NCBI GenBank assembly: GCA_022818135.1
Contig: JAFMSR010000006.1
Span: 33,520,997-33,584,996 of the forward strand
Direction of reading: 5' to 3'
Origin: Saxidomus purpurata
Taxonomy: Eukaryota > Mollusca > Bivalvia > Venerida > Veneridae
DNA: 64,000 nt
Position numbers and translations under genes: made by a program. A model generated the notes under the pieces. It made no database searches and had not been told where the DNA came from. It saw only the letters and a program-made list of their open reading frames with translations. Positions 1 to 12,240 of the stretch are shown here, piece after piece; position 1 is the first letter of the stretch; each line of letters opens with the position of its first letter.

Positions 1-163
1 GTTATATTATGTTAAAATGTGCCCTAAATTCATTAAGTGCACTGTGCTCACATGGACAAGACTAATTTTGATAAAAGGCAGAAGTATTGTAACAAACTGT
101 GACAGAGATGCATATTTTAATCTAACGATGTAAAGACCACTGCTGGTCAGCATTGAGCACTTA

Positions 164-276
164 CTAGTATCTGTTCCTGATACGCCGCAAATATATAGGA
201 CGTACTACTATAATCGCTAGGAGAATGACAAAGACGATAATTCCTGTCACTGTTGCACAACCAATATTGATGTATA
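164..276 (-). CDS. gene A terminal exon: transmembrane helix and basic tail
   Basis: The exon follows a strong acceptor (pyrimidine-rich tract ending TTTCAG, bases 277-285) and starts in phase 1, which fits the phase-1 end of the EGF exon at 3639. It reads YINIGCATVTGIIVFVILLA, then IIVVRPIYLRRIRNRY and TAG at 164-166. There is one clear hydrophobic helix of about 20 residues, followed by a short Arg-rich tail that acts as a stop-transfer signal, so this is the end of a type I membrane protein. The tail is about 12 residues and shows no signalling motif I recognise. The link to the EGF exons is inferred from strand, order and phase. Confidence 0.7.
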
Positions 277-430
277 CTGAAAGGATAAAGAAACGCAGGG
301 TAAACATTTGAGGTGATTTAAAGTGATGTGTTTGGTGTTATATACAATATTTTATGAGTATAAAAAAACCATTTCTAATCAACATATTACCAACATCTCA
401 TTAGATTTCGACCAATAGTGCATTTAGTAA

Positions 431-1292
431 TTAAGGCACATTTGACGGTAACATCAATATCGCAAAGTTGAATCGACTCTCGTATGCCCCCACCCCCTCG
501 CGCGCATCTGTCACAGTTCTGATTCTCTTGTGCATTGAATTCATCATTGCATTAATCCTTATCATGGGGATATTGTTCCACTCTTCCAACAATGCTGTCC
601 TTAGTTGGCCAAGACTAGAGGGGTATTCCTACGCTCCTTATCCTCCTGTCAAATTGTCCTACAGATGTTCGACTAAAATTAGGCGACACTGTAACACAGA
701 TGGAACTACAACCAGGCGGAGGATATCATCCTTATATATTACGGCGGTAAAAGTCCCGGCTACTACAATCAACGGTGACTTTACCCCGTGAGATATCCCT
801 TCCAATATCATAACCGAGCCACCCCTAAACCTATCCCTCTCAAAAACGCAAGAGTCGGCGAAGTGTTCCCAACGTAGTCGACCGTCTCGACGAAAAGGGG
901 GCTCATTTGTGAAAAAGATCCGTCCTCATTGCCTTATTGTAAATCGTATTGGAGCATACCAAGCCATACGACGCGCACGAGTGCGGGGCAGACCAACGTA
1001 AGAACGACGTGCTCGCAGACCAACTTCGCGCAATCGAGTTTTCGTTTACAGTTTTGGGATGAATGTGGCGCTTAACATTGCCTGTCATATAAATAGCGGT
1101 TTCGGTGGCATTAACATGGAGATTACGAATAGCCCTGTCTTGACGTTGCGACGTTTCCCGTGGACGTCCCGATCGCGGTCGGTCGGCAACACTTCCAGTT
1201 TCTCTCAAACAACGGGCAAGAAGTTCTATGGTGGAAAAATTCACACCGAACTGCCTAGCAACCTTTTGTTTCCTCTGACCTTGCATTAGCAA
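431..1292 (-). pseudogene. decayed Tc1/mariner-type transposase
   Basis: From an ATG at 1292 the minus strand encodes a helix-turn-helix and a GSVADRPRSGRPR hinge typical of Tc1-like transposases. The reading frame shifts near 1040, after which another frame gives TRLREVGLRARRSYVGLP, the standard Tc1 continuation. Another junction lies near 890-930, where the segment that should carry the first catalytic Asp (the SDESRF-type motif) is missing. Beyond it HFADSCVFERDRFRGGSVM and ISHGVKSPLIVVAG are clear, then a stop replaces the second Asp region, and LLEEWNNIP marks the C-terminal part before a stop near 431. Frameshifts, stops and an internal deletion make it non-functional. It lies in the last intron of gene A. 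I could not define terminal inverted repeats. Confidence 0.88.
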
Positions 1293-3504
1293 TGCAATGG
1301 GCGGTTCTAGTGTTTACAATATTAAAATTCGTTAGATTATCCAATGACAACAATGGGACATCACGTGTCCAATGCTTGGCTTAGTTTGCACAAAAGAACA
1401 CGTGGGTTTGTTTGTAATGCTGTCTGTTAGCAGTTTTCCTATCAATGAAAAGAAAATAATCCCTTAACAATAGCCTTAGGTAGGCTTTAAATTTGTCGTA
1501 AAAACAGGAACGATCCATAGCCCCTGACCCCTCTGAACTTCTGTCAGCCGTACCATGATTGCAAGAGATTCAAATTCAATGTAAATTGCGGAAAGCGATG
1601 TATATACCTCAAGAGTATCAAGTGGCATGACAAGCTGTTTTGACGAACTTGTCATCCTCATTTTGCACGTGTTTTTTGCTTTCACTTTCTTTATGTTGCA
1701 CGGTGCAATACGCGGTTAAGTAACTTTAGGCACCAGTTTGAGTGCACAGTGACCAGGATAGTCGTCGTACCATTTTTCACAATTTTAGGCCAAGCATTTA
1801 AACTTGTTGCATATATTTTTACCCTGCGTATTTTTATCTTTTCAGTGTATTTTTCTGAAATAATGGAAGCTCTTTAGTCACGTCTGTATATGTGCATGCG
1901 TGTATAATTACATTCAACCTCGGTAGTGCAACAACGACAACTTATCTAGCACAGGCTGAGACAATTGCGCTTTAACCAATATGTATTCTTAATGTATTGC
2001 GTTTACTTGTTATGAGATAATATCGATCAAGCGGAATGGTGTGCGTGTTACTTCTTGCTTCACATCAACTATATTCCCAGACACGTTTTAAAAGCTGTTC
2101 TTACCTCTATGCACCTCTGTTATTTTCCTGAAAAATATAAGAAAATTGGAGTCTTGCACTGAAGAACTTAAAAACTCTAAAACTATGTTTCGATGAAATT
2201 GAAGACTTCTTCTGTCCTACTTTCCGTCCCCAAGGGTTTTGGAAAAAAGTTTCGAAATAGTCAGATATAAGTCTAGATGTGCATGCTGATCTTGATGTAT
2301 ATATACGTTAATGCCTTTTGTGTATGTCATTTTGATAATAACATCATAAATACAGTACTTAACTTATTTGATTAATATAATAGTTTGTACTTCTTCTTAC
2401 TTTTTTCGTTTACAATCCCGAATCAATATGTTATTCATATTTAGGTCTGCTTACATTATTACATGTAAAATAATTTGCATAACGTAGTGAACGATACATC
2501 GAGCTTCGGAAAATGCCTTTCAAACAAAAATAGTTTTAAGGGCTTTTAGATACTTCTAAAATTGTGTAAACTTTCTTTTTATCTTATGTAAGATATACAT
2601 TTTTTGTAGCTTTTTATAATAAGTCCCCATCCACTACACAATGCAATCCCTCCTCACACTTTGGAGCTAACAAGCCAAGGTTGTCACATAGATTAAGAGA
2701 GTTACTAGGTAAAACTGGGAAAGAAAGAAACTAAATTTAACAAGATTAGTGTAACATCATTATAAAATGTATAATGCGGAGTAAGGGAAAAGTGATTCAA
2801 TCAAGTAGGTAACAGCAGAGCCATAGTCTAGATCTATTCTAAAATTCAGACACATTTCAGTCAAAACATTGGTATGTGAAAATTTCAACATTTAGTTTTA
2901 AAGGCAACAGTATTTTATAACATCTAATGCTACCCAACAATCATATGTACCATACATAAAAACACAAACATGGATGTTGGTGACATGTTTTTGTTTTATT
3001 TTTGTATCTATATTATTTTGATAGCTAAAGATTATTTATGAGAATTGGTCAAGGAATAAAGGGTGTTATTAAGCATGGTGCATATATCTCCCCTTATATA
3101 CGAAAATATAAATTCAGATACTCAAGGTATGAATCACATATCTTTTTTTAAGAAACATTATTTTGACATTTGCTGTGATTTGAAAGTGCAAAGGATAAAT
3201 CACCGTTCATCATATTATAGTCCATTGAATAGCCTAAATCATACAACGTCGAAACGCCTTCGCAAATTAAGTGAAAACTCGATGAGTTTGTTTTAATTGC
3301 GCGTACCTATCAATACTCAATTTACTTTGAACTGTTCACGTTTATTCACTCAACATCAACTGATTAAAATCGTGATCGATTTGACGGTTTTTTCCATTAC
3401 TGATTTATGTTTGAATAAGAAGGTAAGTAACGACCTAAAAATTTGTTTCATTCTTGTGTCGACAGGAAACAGGAAACGTGTATCAATTTGTTCCACAAGC
3501 ACTC
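1293..3504. other. intronic sequence of gene A, nothing recognised
   Basis: This AT-rich stretch lies between the transposase remnant and the duplicated EGF block. I see no convincing exon, RNA or repeat. A short ATG-led minus-strand reading frame near 1608-1655 ends at a GT, but nothing supports it as an exon. Confidence 0.5.
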
Positions 3505-3638
3505 AAGATCAATAGACAGATAAAATTATTAGTATTTAACAGTTTTTAACTGAACTAAAGACCACACCGACATATATTTTAATATGTTTATCGAACTTTA
3601 CAATTAGTAGATCTACATAAGATTTTATAACACGTTAC

Positions 3639-3761
3639 CGGAGCAGGTCCTTCCGTCTGTGTTCAAGTTGTAGCCGCTTCTGCAGTCGCAAGTAAAGGAT
3701 CCTTTGTTGTTATTGCAAACTTGCTCACATCCGCCGTTGTTTGTGTGGCATTCGTTCAAAT
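3639..3761 (-). CDS. gene A EGF-like exon (copy 2)
   Basis: A 123-base exon, phase 1 at both ends, between acceptor TTCAAAG and donor G|GTAACG. It encodes one calcium-binding EGF domain: DLNEC at the start, six cysteines in the usual spacing, [10 protein letters not shown] matching the Asn/Asp-hydroxylation pattern with its aromatic residue, and GRTC at the end. Such domains form rod-like arrays outside the cell and bind partners in a calcium-dependent way. It is about 95% identical in DNA to the exon at 4328 and precedes the transmembrane exon at 164. Confidence 0.9.
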
Positions 3762-4327
3762 CTTTGAAAACATATTGCCATGTTAAGTTTGTAATACCAT
3801 GTTTGGTTTCAGTTTAATGATATAAACACGAAGAATACATTGATTTACACGTAGTAGCACCTGCATAAGTTTGAGCTACTGATAAGAAACGATAATCATC
3901 GGTTATCAAACGCACATCAAATAAGTAGTTAAACGGGAGCATTCTACACAAATCATATCCTAAGCATCTATTTCCTTCCCATTTGATTGTTACAGTCTAC
4001 AAATCGAACATTTCTATCATTTTTGAGAAACAGAAAGCATGAGAGAATTTTATTGACCCTTTTTCAATTGCATCCAATCAAAAGTTGCATTTAGAAGTAA
4101 ATTTTACACTCCGTATATTGGTTGACAACCATCTTGTTATTAACTGACTGGTGATAGCACATGGATTTTCTGTCGTAAGCAAGATTACCATTTTTATTCA
4201 AGATCGATAGACAGATAAAATTATTAGTATTTAAACTGAAGACTTCACCGAAATATCTTCTAATATGTTTTCCGAACTTTTATGACAGATTTTTATTAGA
4301 TCTACACACAATATTATAACACGTTAC

Positions 4328-4450
4328 CGGAACAGGTCCTCCCGTCTGTGTTCAAGTTGTAGCCGCTTCTGCAGTCGCAAGTAAAGGATCCTATGTTGTT
4401 ATTGCAAACTTGCTTACAGCCGCCGTTGTTGGTGTGGCATTCGTTCAAAT
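4328..4450 (-). CDS. gene A EGF-like exon (copy 1)
   Basis: A 123-base exon, phase 1-1, with the same borders as its copy at 3639. It encodes [16 protein letters not shown], then [12 protein letters not shown] and a GRTC ending, a complete calcium-binding EGF domain with six Cys. Changes against the other copy include Glu to Lys and Lys to Ile, so the copies have begun to diverge at the protein level. An intermediate exon must exist between this exon (phase 1 start) and the Cys-rich exon at 6736 (phase 2 end); I could not find it. Confidence 0.9.
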
Positions 4451-4879
4451 CTTTGAAAACATATTGCCATGTTCAGTTTGTAATATCATGTTTTGATTCA
4501 GTATGATGATATAAACACGAAGAATACATTGACTTACATGTAATAGCACCTGCATAAGTTGGAGCTACTGATTAGAAAATGATAATAATTTGTTATCAAA
4601 CACACATTAAATAAGTAGTTAGACGGGAGCATTCTACCCAAATCATATCCTAAACATCTGTTTCCTTCCCATTTGATTGTTACATTCTTCAAATCGGACT
4701 GTATCAGTACAGGCTGTAAAGTGTCGTGAGATTTGTGAATTATATTTCCTATTTTATTATTTCCACTACTACCCCACAATCATATATACCATACATAAAA
4801 TGTCAATATGGGTGTGGGTGAAATATTGTTGTTGGAATTTTGTATCTATATTATTTTTATAATTACAGATTACTACCTA

Positions 4880-5215
4880 TTACTTGACCTACAAAATTTA
4901 GTGGCATCACGACCCTTTTGTTACAAGCAATGCAATTTGAAAGTAAGATGAAGAAATCTTAAGAAATGGCAAAGTTATAGTCAATGTTAAGTTTTCATGA
5001 CAAAATCCAAGTACAAAAAGGGGCATAACTCTGTCAAATATGACCTTGACTTACAAAATTTGGAAGCATCACGACCCCTTTGTCATCAGCAATACAACTG
5101 TAAAGTTTGATAAAGAAATCTTAAGAAATGGCAAAACTATAGCCAACGTTAAGTTTATGTGACGGACCGTCAGTATGTATCGCCTTCTCTCCGAAAGGGG
5201 CGACACAATAACAAG
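4880..5215 (-). repeat. dispersed repeat with 'TGTCGCCCTTT' end, minus orientation
   Basis: This matches, in the opposite orientation, the element at 28635-29034. Shared blocks are the GACGGACCGTC region, the CATAAACTTAACGTTGGCTA block, the 'cttaagaaatggcaaaactat' type block and the 'catcacgaccc' block, which occurs twice inside. The end carries an imperfect hairpin (TATCGCCTTCTCTCCGAAAGGGGCGACA). It is non-coding. Confidence 0.75.
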
Positions 5216-6735
5216 AAGCGTGGTAGATTCTAATAGTTTTAACATTTGATCAGAAATACACTTATTAAGAATTCAAAGCTTTTACATAGTTTCTTCTATA
5301 AAAGGGGAGCTTTTAAGTATTGATCAAGCTATCATGGTTCATAAAAACTGCATTTCCTCTTTCTCCACTAAAATTGTGTTCAATATCAACAAAATACACC
5401 TAATAACTTCAAAGTTATAAAAATGCAATACAGAGAGATAAATTAAAATTAACAGGCTACAGCTATTCATCTACTGGCTTAACGAGGTCAATTCCTTATA
5501 ATAGCGCCTGACAAAGTTAGTTTTACATTCACCACAATCTTCAAGTGTTTTTATCTGTTTTACTCGTATGTATGTAGAAAATATGTAAAACTATTATCTT
5601 TTCAAACTCTTAACAAATATAACAAAACAAATGATGGTGTCCAGGATCACAAAAAGAAGTAAGACATTGATTATGATAAATGTCATACCTATCATCAATT
5701 TTTGAACAATTCTTGCAGTTACGGGTCTATCTTCAAATTAATATTATATTAATATAATTACAGTCTTAAGTGTACTGCAATAGACGGTAATAATCCCCTA
5801 ACCATATAGCATTGGTCATACAGGTGAACCAAACGATGTTTTCAGAAAACCATGAAACGGTGTTCCCTCAAGCAGGGAACAACGCAATAAACTGTTTATA
5901 ACATTTATCTACATATTTCTGTTTGTTATCATGAACAACATCATTGTTTAGTTTGAAACTAATAAAGACCTTTCCAAACATGCATAGTTTTACATACTTT
6001 CTAATTTCAAAAGAAAGGTATCGAAGTTTAACTATTTTGGAGTAATGAAGTTGTAGCTACCTTTGAAATGGTGCAAGCAAAAGTTATGATTCGTACTAAT
6101 GCACTTCAGCTCATATTCAATTATAATCAATTTAACTTTGAATATTTAACGTACCAAAATCCAGTCTCCATTTATTGACTGGAAACCGGATTTTTAATTT
6201 TTGGTAATATTGGCTTAACGGTTAAACTGATTATTAATTATTCATACGTTAAGATAATCAAAAACGTTCTTACATAAAATCAATATTTCTGTTTGTTCGA
6301 TCTCAATGGGCCATGATTTTAAATAGAAAATATTTAATCTTGCGCACTGAACGGCCCACACAGAATGGACAACATTGACAACAAAGCTTAACACGCTAGG
6401 TTTGATTCCACTGATACGTTACTCATACCTATATGCGTTTTACAGGACATAAAGTACTTGCATCTGAATTGATAATCAACGCTTTCTTTTTCTTAATCTT
6501 TACAAGTATTATTTATTTGGACGAGTATGTTAAAAGGAGGAGCTATAAAAATGACATTTATTTAACATCTTGTTTGACATCACAATTTGCTTTTTACTTC
6601 AGGTCAGCACCATGTGTATCCAATCAGAGGTTATAAAACAAATTGCTATATTTATTTCAAAGCTTTGTAAGGGCTTTTCGAATTAAAGCTCTGAACTGAA
6701 ATAAAGGCACTTTAAAGTTTAATTTATTTTGATAC
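5216..6735. other. intronic or intergenic DNA, no confident feature
   Basis: AT-rich. A minus-strand frame near 5600-5740 encodes a hydrophobic stretch ending in a stop, but it has no good splice acceptor. I find no exon joining the Cys-rich exon (phase 2 end) to the EGF exon at 4450 (phase 1 start). Confidence 0.4.
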
Positions 6736-6858
6736 CTTTGTCTTGTACAACGTGACGTACCCCAGCCAAAAATTCCACATTTGCTATAGAACGTCGACGT
6801 CCGGTAACAAGTTTGTTGACAATGATATGCTTGATAGCATATTCCACCATACGCTACA
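6736..6858 (-). CDS. gene A Cys-rich extracellular exon (EMI-like?)
   Basis: A 123-base exon between an excellent acceptor (eight T then CAG) and donor AAAG|GTATCA, phase 2 at both ends. Only one frame is open. It encodes GGICYQAYHCQQTCYRTSTF, then YSKCGIFGWGTSRCTRQ: five Cys among Tyr, Arg, Trp and Gly. This composition is that of an extracellular disulphide module. The CGxxGWxxxRCTRxR pattern reminds me of EMI-type or similar Cys-rich modules that come before EGF arrays in invertebrate proteins, but I cannot assign a family. It lies upstream of the EGF exons on the same strand, so it probably belongs to gene A. Confidence 0.6.
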
Positions 6859-7282
6859 CTGAAAAAAAATGATACAATGATTTTACAATGAATATTACAG
6901 ACAAAGAGCGATCCTTTGTGTCAATACTCCGCTTATTTTAATCACAGACCTATAGTTCATTAATAACACATCATGTTGCTGTTGTTTTTGATTATTTCAA
7001 AATCCCTCAAGATAAAACATAGTAACTGTTATGCTTGAGACTGTTTGACAAGTAAAATGCAGTGCTTTTACATTGTATGTAACCAGCTTTGTTGATGTAA
7101 CATCCGTCAGGAATACGTAACACGCCCTACTCAGCACTTTACATGAAATCCTCTATTATTTTACGAAGTTTTCATGAAACCTGAAAATTAAGTGGTGGTG
7201 CATAAATGCTACCGTAAGGGACAAATGCTAACATCAAAAAACATACAAAACATATAAAACAGGTCATCTTTTCATAATGATC

Positions 7283-7486
7283 CGCCTACGTGGTCGAGTG
7301 GTTAAAGTCACTGACTTGAAATCACTGTAAGCTCCGACTTTGTCTCTTTAAGAAGGGAAGTTGGCAGTGTCTTGTGGAGATTCGGAGCCTAGTATATGGT
7401 TCTTCCTAGGACGATGTTAGGTAAACTGCCCGCCTGTTAAACTGACCAAATATGGTTGAAGTAGACGTTAAACTCCTACAACAATT
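7283..7486 (+). repeat. tRNA-Ser-headed SINE
   Basis: The head GGTCGAGTGGTTAAAGTCAC carries an A-box and is followed by GACTTGAAATC, an anticodon loop with TGA as in tRNA-Ser. The body continues to GTAGACGTTAAACTCC and an A-rich end, like the 3' ends of several mollusc SINEs. The same head occurs in reverse at 58132-58226. The T-arm is decayed, so this is not a working tRNA. Confidence 0.7.
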
Positions 7487-8060
7487 ATGTCCGACCAGAA
7501 ATCATAAAAAATGCATTTTTTTCTCAAGTTTACGTCATGGCAACTAAATGTCCAGTGTCAAACACTGTTTGTTAACAATAAAGGTATACATGTTTTTAAA
7601 TTAATGAAATTATATTTCATCTCATTCATACGGACACTTATGATACCCATTTACATGTAAAGAGATGTTTAGACTTACGCATGGCAACCCACCACCTCAT
7701 TTGAAAAATTGTAGTAACTTTATTTACTCGCCGGATCGTCCTTTAACAAGAAATGTCTACTTTGTACATGCAGTCAAACATGGCATCTCAAATATATTTG
7801 GAAAACCGGAATTTAGGACCAAAAAATACAGGTCTTACTTTGGTTATGGAAAATCAAGATTGTCTCAAACTTATGAACAACTTTTGGTATATTGTTTCGC
7901 AATTTCATGCAACAGGTTGTCTCAACACTTTAACTGGTAACTTCATTCCCCGATTTTAGAAAGTTTACAGGAAAAAGGAAAATTTACAGAACTCAAACTC
8001 ACATTTTTGCCACCACCTCGGCAGTTCGCACCCCACAGTTTCGTTTCATCATATTTTGTG

Positions 8061-11000
8061 CTGGTAAGGAGAATTAACCATCCATGTAAGTAGTCTATTA
8101 GCCCTACACTTTAATTTACTTTAAGAAATCCTTTAAAATATAAATATAAAACCGTGTCTTATTTTTAGAACCTATAATAATTTGAAACTTAAGAAGGCTT
8201 CACAAAATATTTAGTGTTCTTTAAAACATATAGTCCTGGGTTTTGAACTACTTTTTTCACCATTCAAATGTTACGAATGGAAGCGCGGTGAATGAAATAC
8301 GACCGTTTTGATCACGTGATCGCAGATCTAAAGTTAAAACATTCTGAATTTTGCCTTCATTACTATTACAATGATTTACAGCAACGAAAATGACTTTAAC
8401 CCATTTTTAAGCCGAGATAGCAAACACCGAGCACGCGTTTCAGCTAAAGTCGATTTCTTTGCAGACCAAAGGGGAAACCTGTGACTGTTCAAATTGTCAG
8501 GCTTTGGATAAGTCGTTTACAAAATTGGCATTACAATAACAAGGAGTCACGTAACTCCTTGTTAAAAACAGTAACGTCTCTTAGGTTTTGCTTGATTTAG
8601 TATATGTATAGGTATAAATTCTTGGTTGATCTGTTTCATAATTGACAATCACTTAATCAACACAAACTTTAACCGTTATGAATCCAACCATGCGTTATTA
8701 GTAACACTTACTCATCACTTATTAATTCAAAAGATAATTTGACAAGCCTCTTTCACAAAAGTTAGATGAAAGTAAGTAACGTATTAGAGTAACCTTTGAA
8801 GCTATTTTGCAAAATAAAATGACACAAATGGATTCTAAAAGTTATAATTTTGATGTCATAAAGGTTCTACGAAGTTCACCGTCATTAAGATGTTTGCTTG
8901 CACATAACACTAGTTTGTGGTAGATGTTCTATTTCGTTGGTATAATTTGCATACTTCTACATACAAGTATCTAAAGTAAAAGTTATCAATTGATCAAATG
9001 AATTTATGTACAGTGACAACGCAAAATTCATTAAATTATTTTCAGAAGAGAGCAAATATATCACTGAAATATATGTTAAAAAATAAAACGATAATTAAAA
9101 ACATGTAAATGTAGAGCTGAAAGGTGTATATCTAATCAGGCAAAGTCTTCTATTGTTGACACTCTAGCTATTGTACAAAGATAAACCTTTTGCGCATGAA
9201 TATCTGACATGCTTTATCTTATCATGCAATGGCTAAAAACTTTACGCAAATATCAATAGCATATGGCAGACAGGCAGACAGGCAGGCAGATATTAGATAG
9301 ATAAAAAAAGATAGAGATATGGAGAGACCTTCCGACCTTCAACCTAATGTACAGACAAACGGATATATATTTGTCTGTGGTGTATATTAGAAAATGTTCC
9401 CACCAGAATTGTTTTATATAACACGTTTTTAATTTACGTACAAAACAGTATATTTCTAATAACGTGTACATTTGCAGTTGTCGCAAATTAGCAAAGCGCG
9501 TTACCGGGGTTATTCAATTCGAAGTCGTCTGTACGTTATTGCCAAGTTCTAAAGTAGATGTAGTTAAGCGCACGGAGAATAGAAGCTTCGATGATTAAAT
9601 ATGTACATTAAAAAAAATCGCCACTTTACTTGGTGGTGCCTACAGGTGCATTTCTCAATAAAGGAAAACCACTTTTCTTTTCTTATTTTATAATTGTTAT
9701 TTGTAGGATCAAATTTAACATGCATGCAATTTGAGTATTTTTGCTTCATTGATATGCAATATGCCCTTACCTTGTTATGTGCGTTGTTTACAAGAATATA
9801 TCTTATTTCTATATTGAGTTTCTCTTAGGATATAAATTTACACATGTAAACAGGTGAAGGTTTTCTACGGATTGTTGACAAGGTCGCTGCATACAGTTTT
9901 GTGAATTTTTTTTTTTTTAATTTTAAACGTATTTTACAATATTTAAATAAAATCTCTTCTTATCTTTTGACTTCTCATAGCTGCATTATTGTGATCAGTG
10001 CACTGTAATTACCATCAACATGGTTAGGCGGTTATACAAGCAGAGAGTTTGGTTTCATGAATTCCACGTATAGAACAGGAACAATTTACAATTCGAAATA
10101 CAGTCCGTCGAACTAGACGAGCAGACAGGTATATAGCTGGTGGAGAAAAAAATACACTATGTGAAACATGTTAAATCCTACTGCTGAATCTGTACACAAA
10201 TACTTTTTATCACAGTTTTATATGTTAAAATCGACAAACTTAGAAACTAAATTCTGATTTTATACAAAAATGTTAAAAAACTTTTAAATCATATGTTGAT
10301 CAACTAAAGACACTCGAGTGAGGATGCGGATACATTAATACTAGAACAAACATCTTTTATGGTTTGTTCATTAGGACAACAAACCTGACACTAGTCGAAA
10401 GGCTAGAATCTTTAAGAAATAATTCATTTATTGTTGTACACATATATAAGGCTGACTTTGTCTCTGGAAAGTAAATTATAACACCATCAATGAAAGATGA
10501 AAGAGCCTATACTAGAGGGAGAGATGAAGAGGTAGAGAGACAGGCCGGTTGGTGGACTGACGACACATTCTAAATCGGAATATTAAGCGGATCCTGTAAG
10601 TAAGTTAGCCAACACTGAAGTCCATTCAGTTGTGTGCCGTTGTAAATGTTTATTATTGTGCACATGGTGGGTAACATGTACAAACATGTCTCACGCAGTA
10701 TGACAATACAAAGTTCAATTACTCTTTGATTGTCTAGAACATTTTACAGAAGTTACGAGCAAAAACGTTATAGCTTTTCATCCTACAAAATCTAGTGTTA
10801 AAGGAAGAGGCATACCCTTAAACTGGGAGCATTTTAAATAACCTCAAAAGACTTTGTATTCAAAAGCTTGAAAGAATTGCAACCAAACCTCAACATTTCA
10901 AAAGACATCGGGAAAATAGCATAATCATACGTGTTACAGGTACTTCGATAAAACCTTCATTAACACTTGTTTCATAATTTTTGGGTGAATTGCAATGTAT

Positions 11001-11939
11001 TAGAAAAGGTCGTACAAATTACACACTGTGCATAAACGAAACATTTCTCGATTTATCTATGTTCTTCTTTAAACAATTATATTTTCTCATTTAACATACA
11101 ATTAGCCCATTCTAAACGTTTTGAGAAAATAATCTGCTAGTTGTTGGTTATGTCTCTTTAAGTAACAGAGTTTATCGCAAAATGTTAGGTATTGTTTTCG
11201 TCTTATTGTTATTCTAAGTTATTCTTTTGTCGGTCAAGATGATTTCTATTTTATTTGTTTGAAGAAATAGAAAATTGTTTATACAAATAATCATTCGTAA
11301 ATAAAAGTCATATAACGCTTAAAAGCGACCTTATTGATTTTAAGAAAGGTATTCAGCAATGATTTATACATTTGTACTCTTAGAAAAAAAGTCAACTGTG
11401 TGACAGTATTTATCATATTGAATATACTAAAACAAGTTTGACTACATGTACATGTTTCCTAGTAATTCAAACAGTTTTGTAACTTCCATTTAATTTCTTA
11501 CATGCTTTCAAATTATTCATTGTATTTTGAGAGTTTTTATATGGTGAAAAGCCATATTGAAGGGTGATATAACTTTAATAGCTGTGTTCTTGTGCAATAG
11601 AATTTGGTGTATTACAATGTATATAGTTTGACAGTATGTCAACCGTAAGAAATAAGGAATTCTTAATATATGTACCAGGTAAATGCAAGCAATAAGAAAA
11701 CTTCTTTTTCTTCTGATTTATCTTCTTTTTTTGTTACATCGTTATGTGTTTAAAATTGTTCAATAGATAGTTATGTCAATTTAGATTCTCATAATTATAC
11801 AGTTTACATGAAAAAGAACTAAGATTACCTGAAACAAAGTCCCAAAATACCAATCCATTCCAGCTTAAGCATCTTGTCTTAAGAACAATGTTGCGCATAT
11901 GGACTTTTATGAAGTGCATATGCAACCATTCTAACCAAT
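8061..11939. other. non-coding stretch, no confident feature
   Basis: AT-rich DNA with short simple repeats (for example AGACAGGCAGACAGGCAGGC near 9268) and short random reading frames. I see no domain-bearing exon on either strand. A possible 58-base minus-strand exon at 8003-8060 is discussed among the rejected items. Confidence 0.4.
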
Positions 11940-12240
11940 CACCTGCTTATGAGCTTGGGAATACCCGGACTATTACATTTACTGGCAGGTCAAATATAAA
12001 ATTACAAAATTTGAAATATGAATAGACTAGATGTCATACTATTATCATGACCTAAATACCTCAGGATGTTTGTTAAACGTTTTGCATTAATGTCATATTA
12101 TATGATGCAGTTGCAATTTATGTGATCTTAACTTGTTAACATTTGATTTTCATTTATACAAATTAATTTTTCTAGACTGCAAAAACAGTTCTTCAAGTTA
12201 TATTAATTGCATGCATGAGTTCCACATAAAACGGAAATCA
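11940..12240. repeat. diverged repeat copy 1 (partner at 15067)
   Basis: The block beginning CTGCTTATGAGCTTGGGAAT recurs at 15067. Similarity continues with indels through ACTGGCAGG, TGTCATACTA and TGTCATATT blocks to an 'agcaatataca' block. It is probably an old dispersed element or local duplication. It is non-coding. Confidence 0.6.

Larger units (their letters stand above)
3505..4705. repeat. tandem segmental duplication, period ~690 bp, with one EGF exon per copy
   Basis: Bases from about 3505 to 4200 recur from about 4202 to 4705 and slightly beyond. Shared blocks include the flank AGACAGATAAAATTATTAGT, the whole EGF exon with its donor and acceptor, and the downstream block TTTCCTTCCCATTTGATTGT. 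The exons differ at about 6 of 123 bases, while the introns differ more through small indels. This is a recent local duplication that added one EGF domain to gene A without changing phase. Confidence 0.9.

Noticed and set aside
5600..5740. Minus-strand hydrophobic frame ending FVKSLKR
   Set aside because: Could mimic a membrane exon, but no acceptor in a fitting phase; AT-rich DNA often encodes Ile/Leu/Phe runs.
8003..8060. Possible 58-base minus-strand exon (acceptor CTTACCAG, donor AAAAAT|GTGAGT)
   Set aside because: Borders are good and a phase-compatible frame exists, but the product in that frame is uninformative, and the better-looking frame (LWGANCRGGGKN) does not match the phase of the next exon at 6858.
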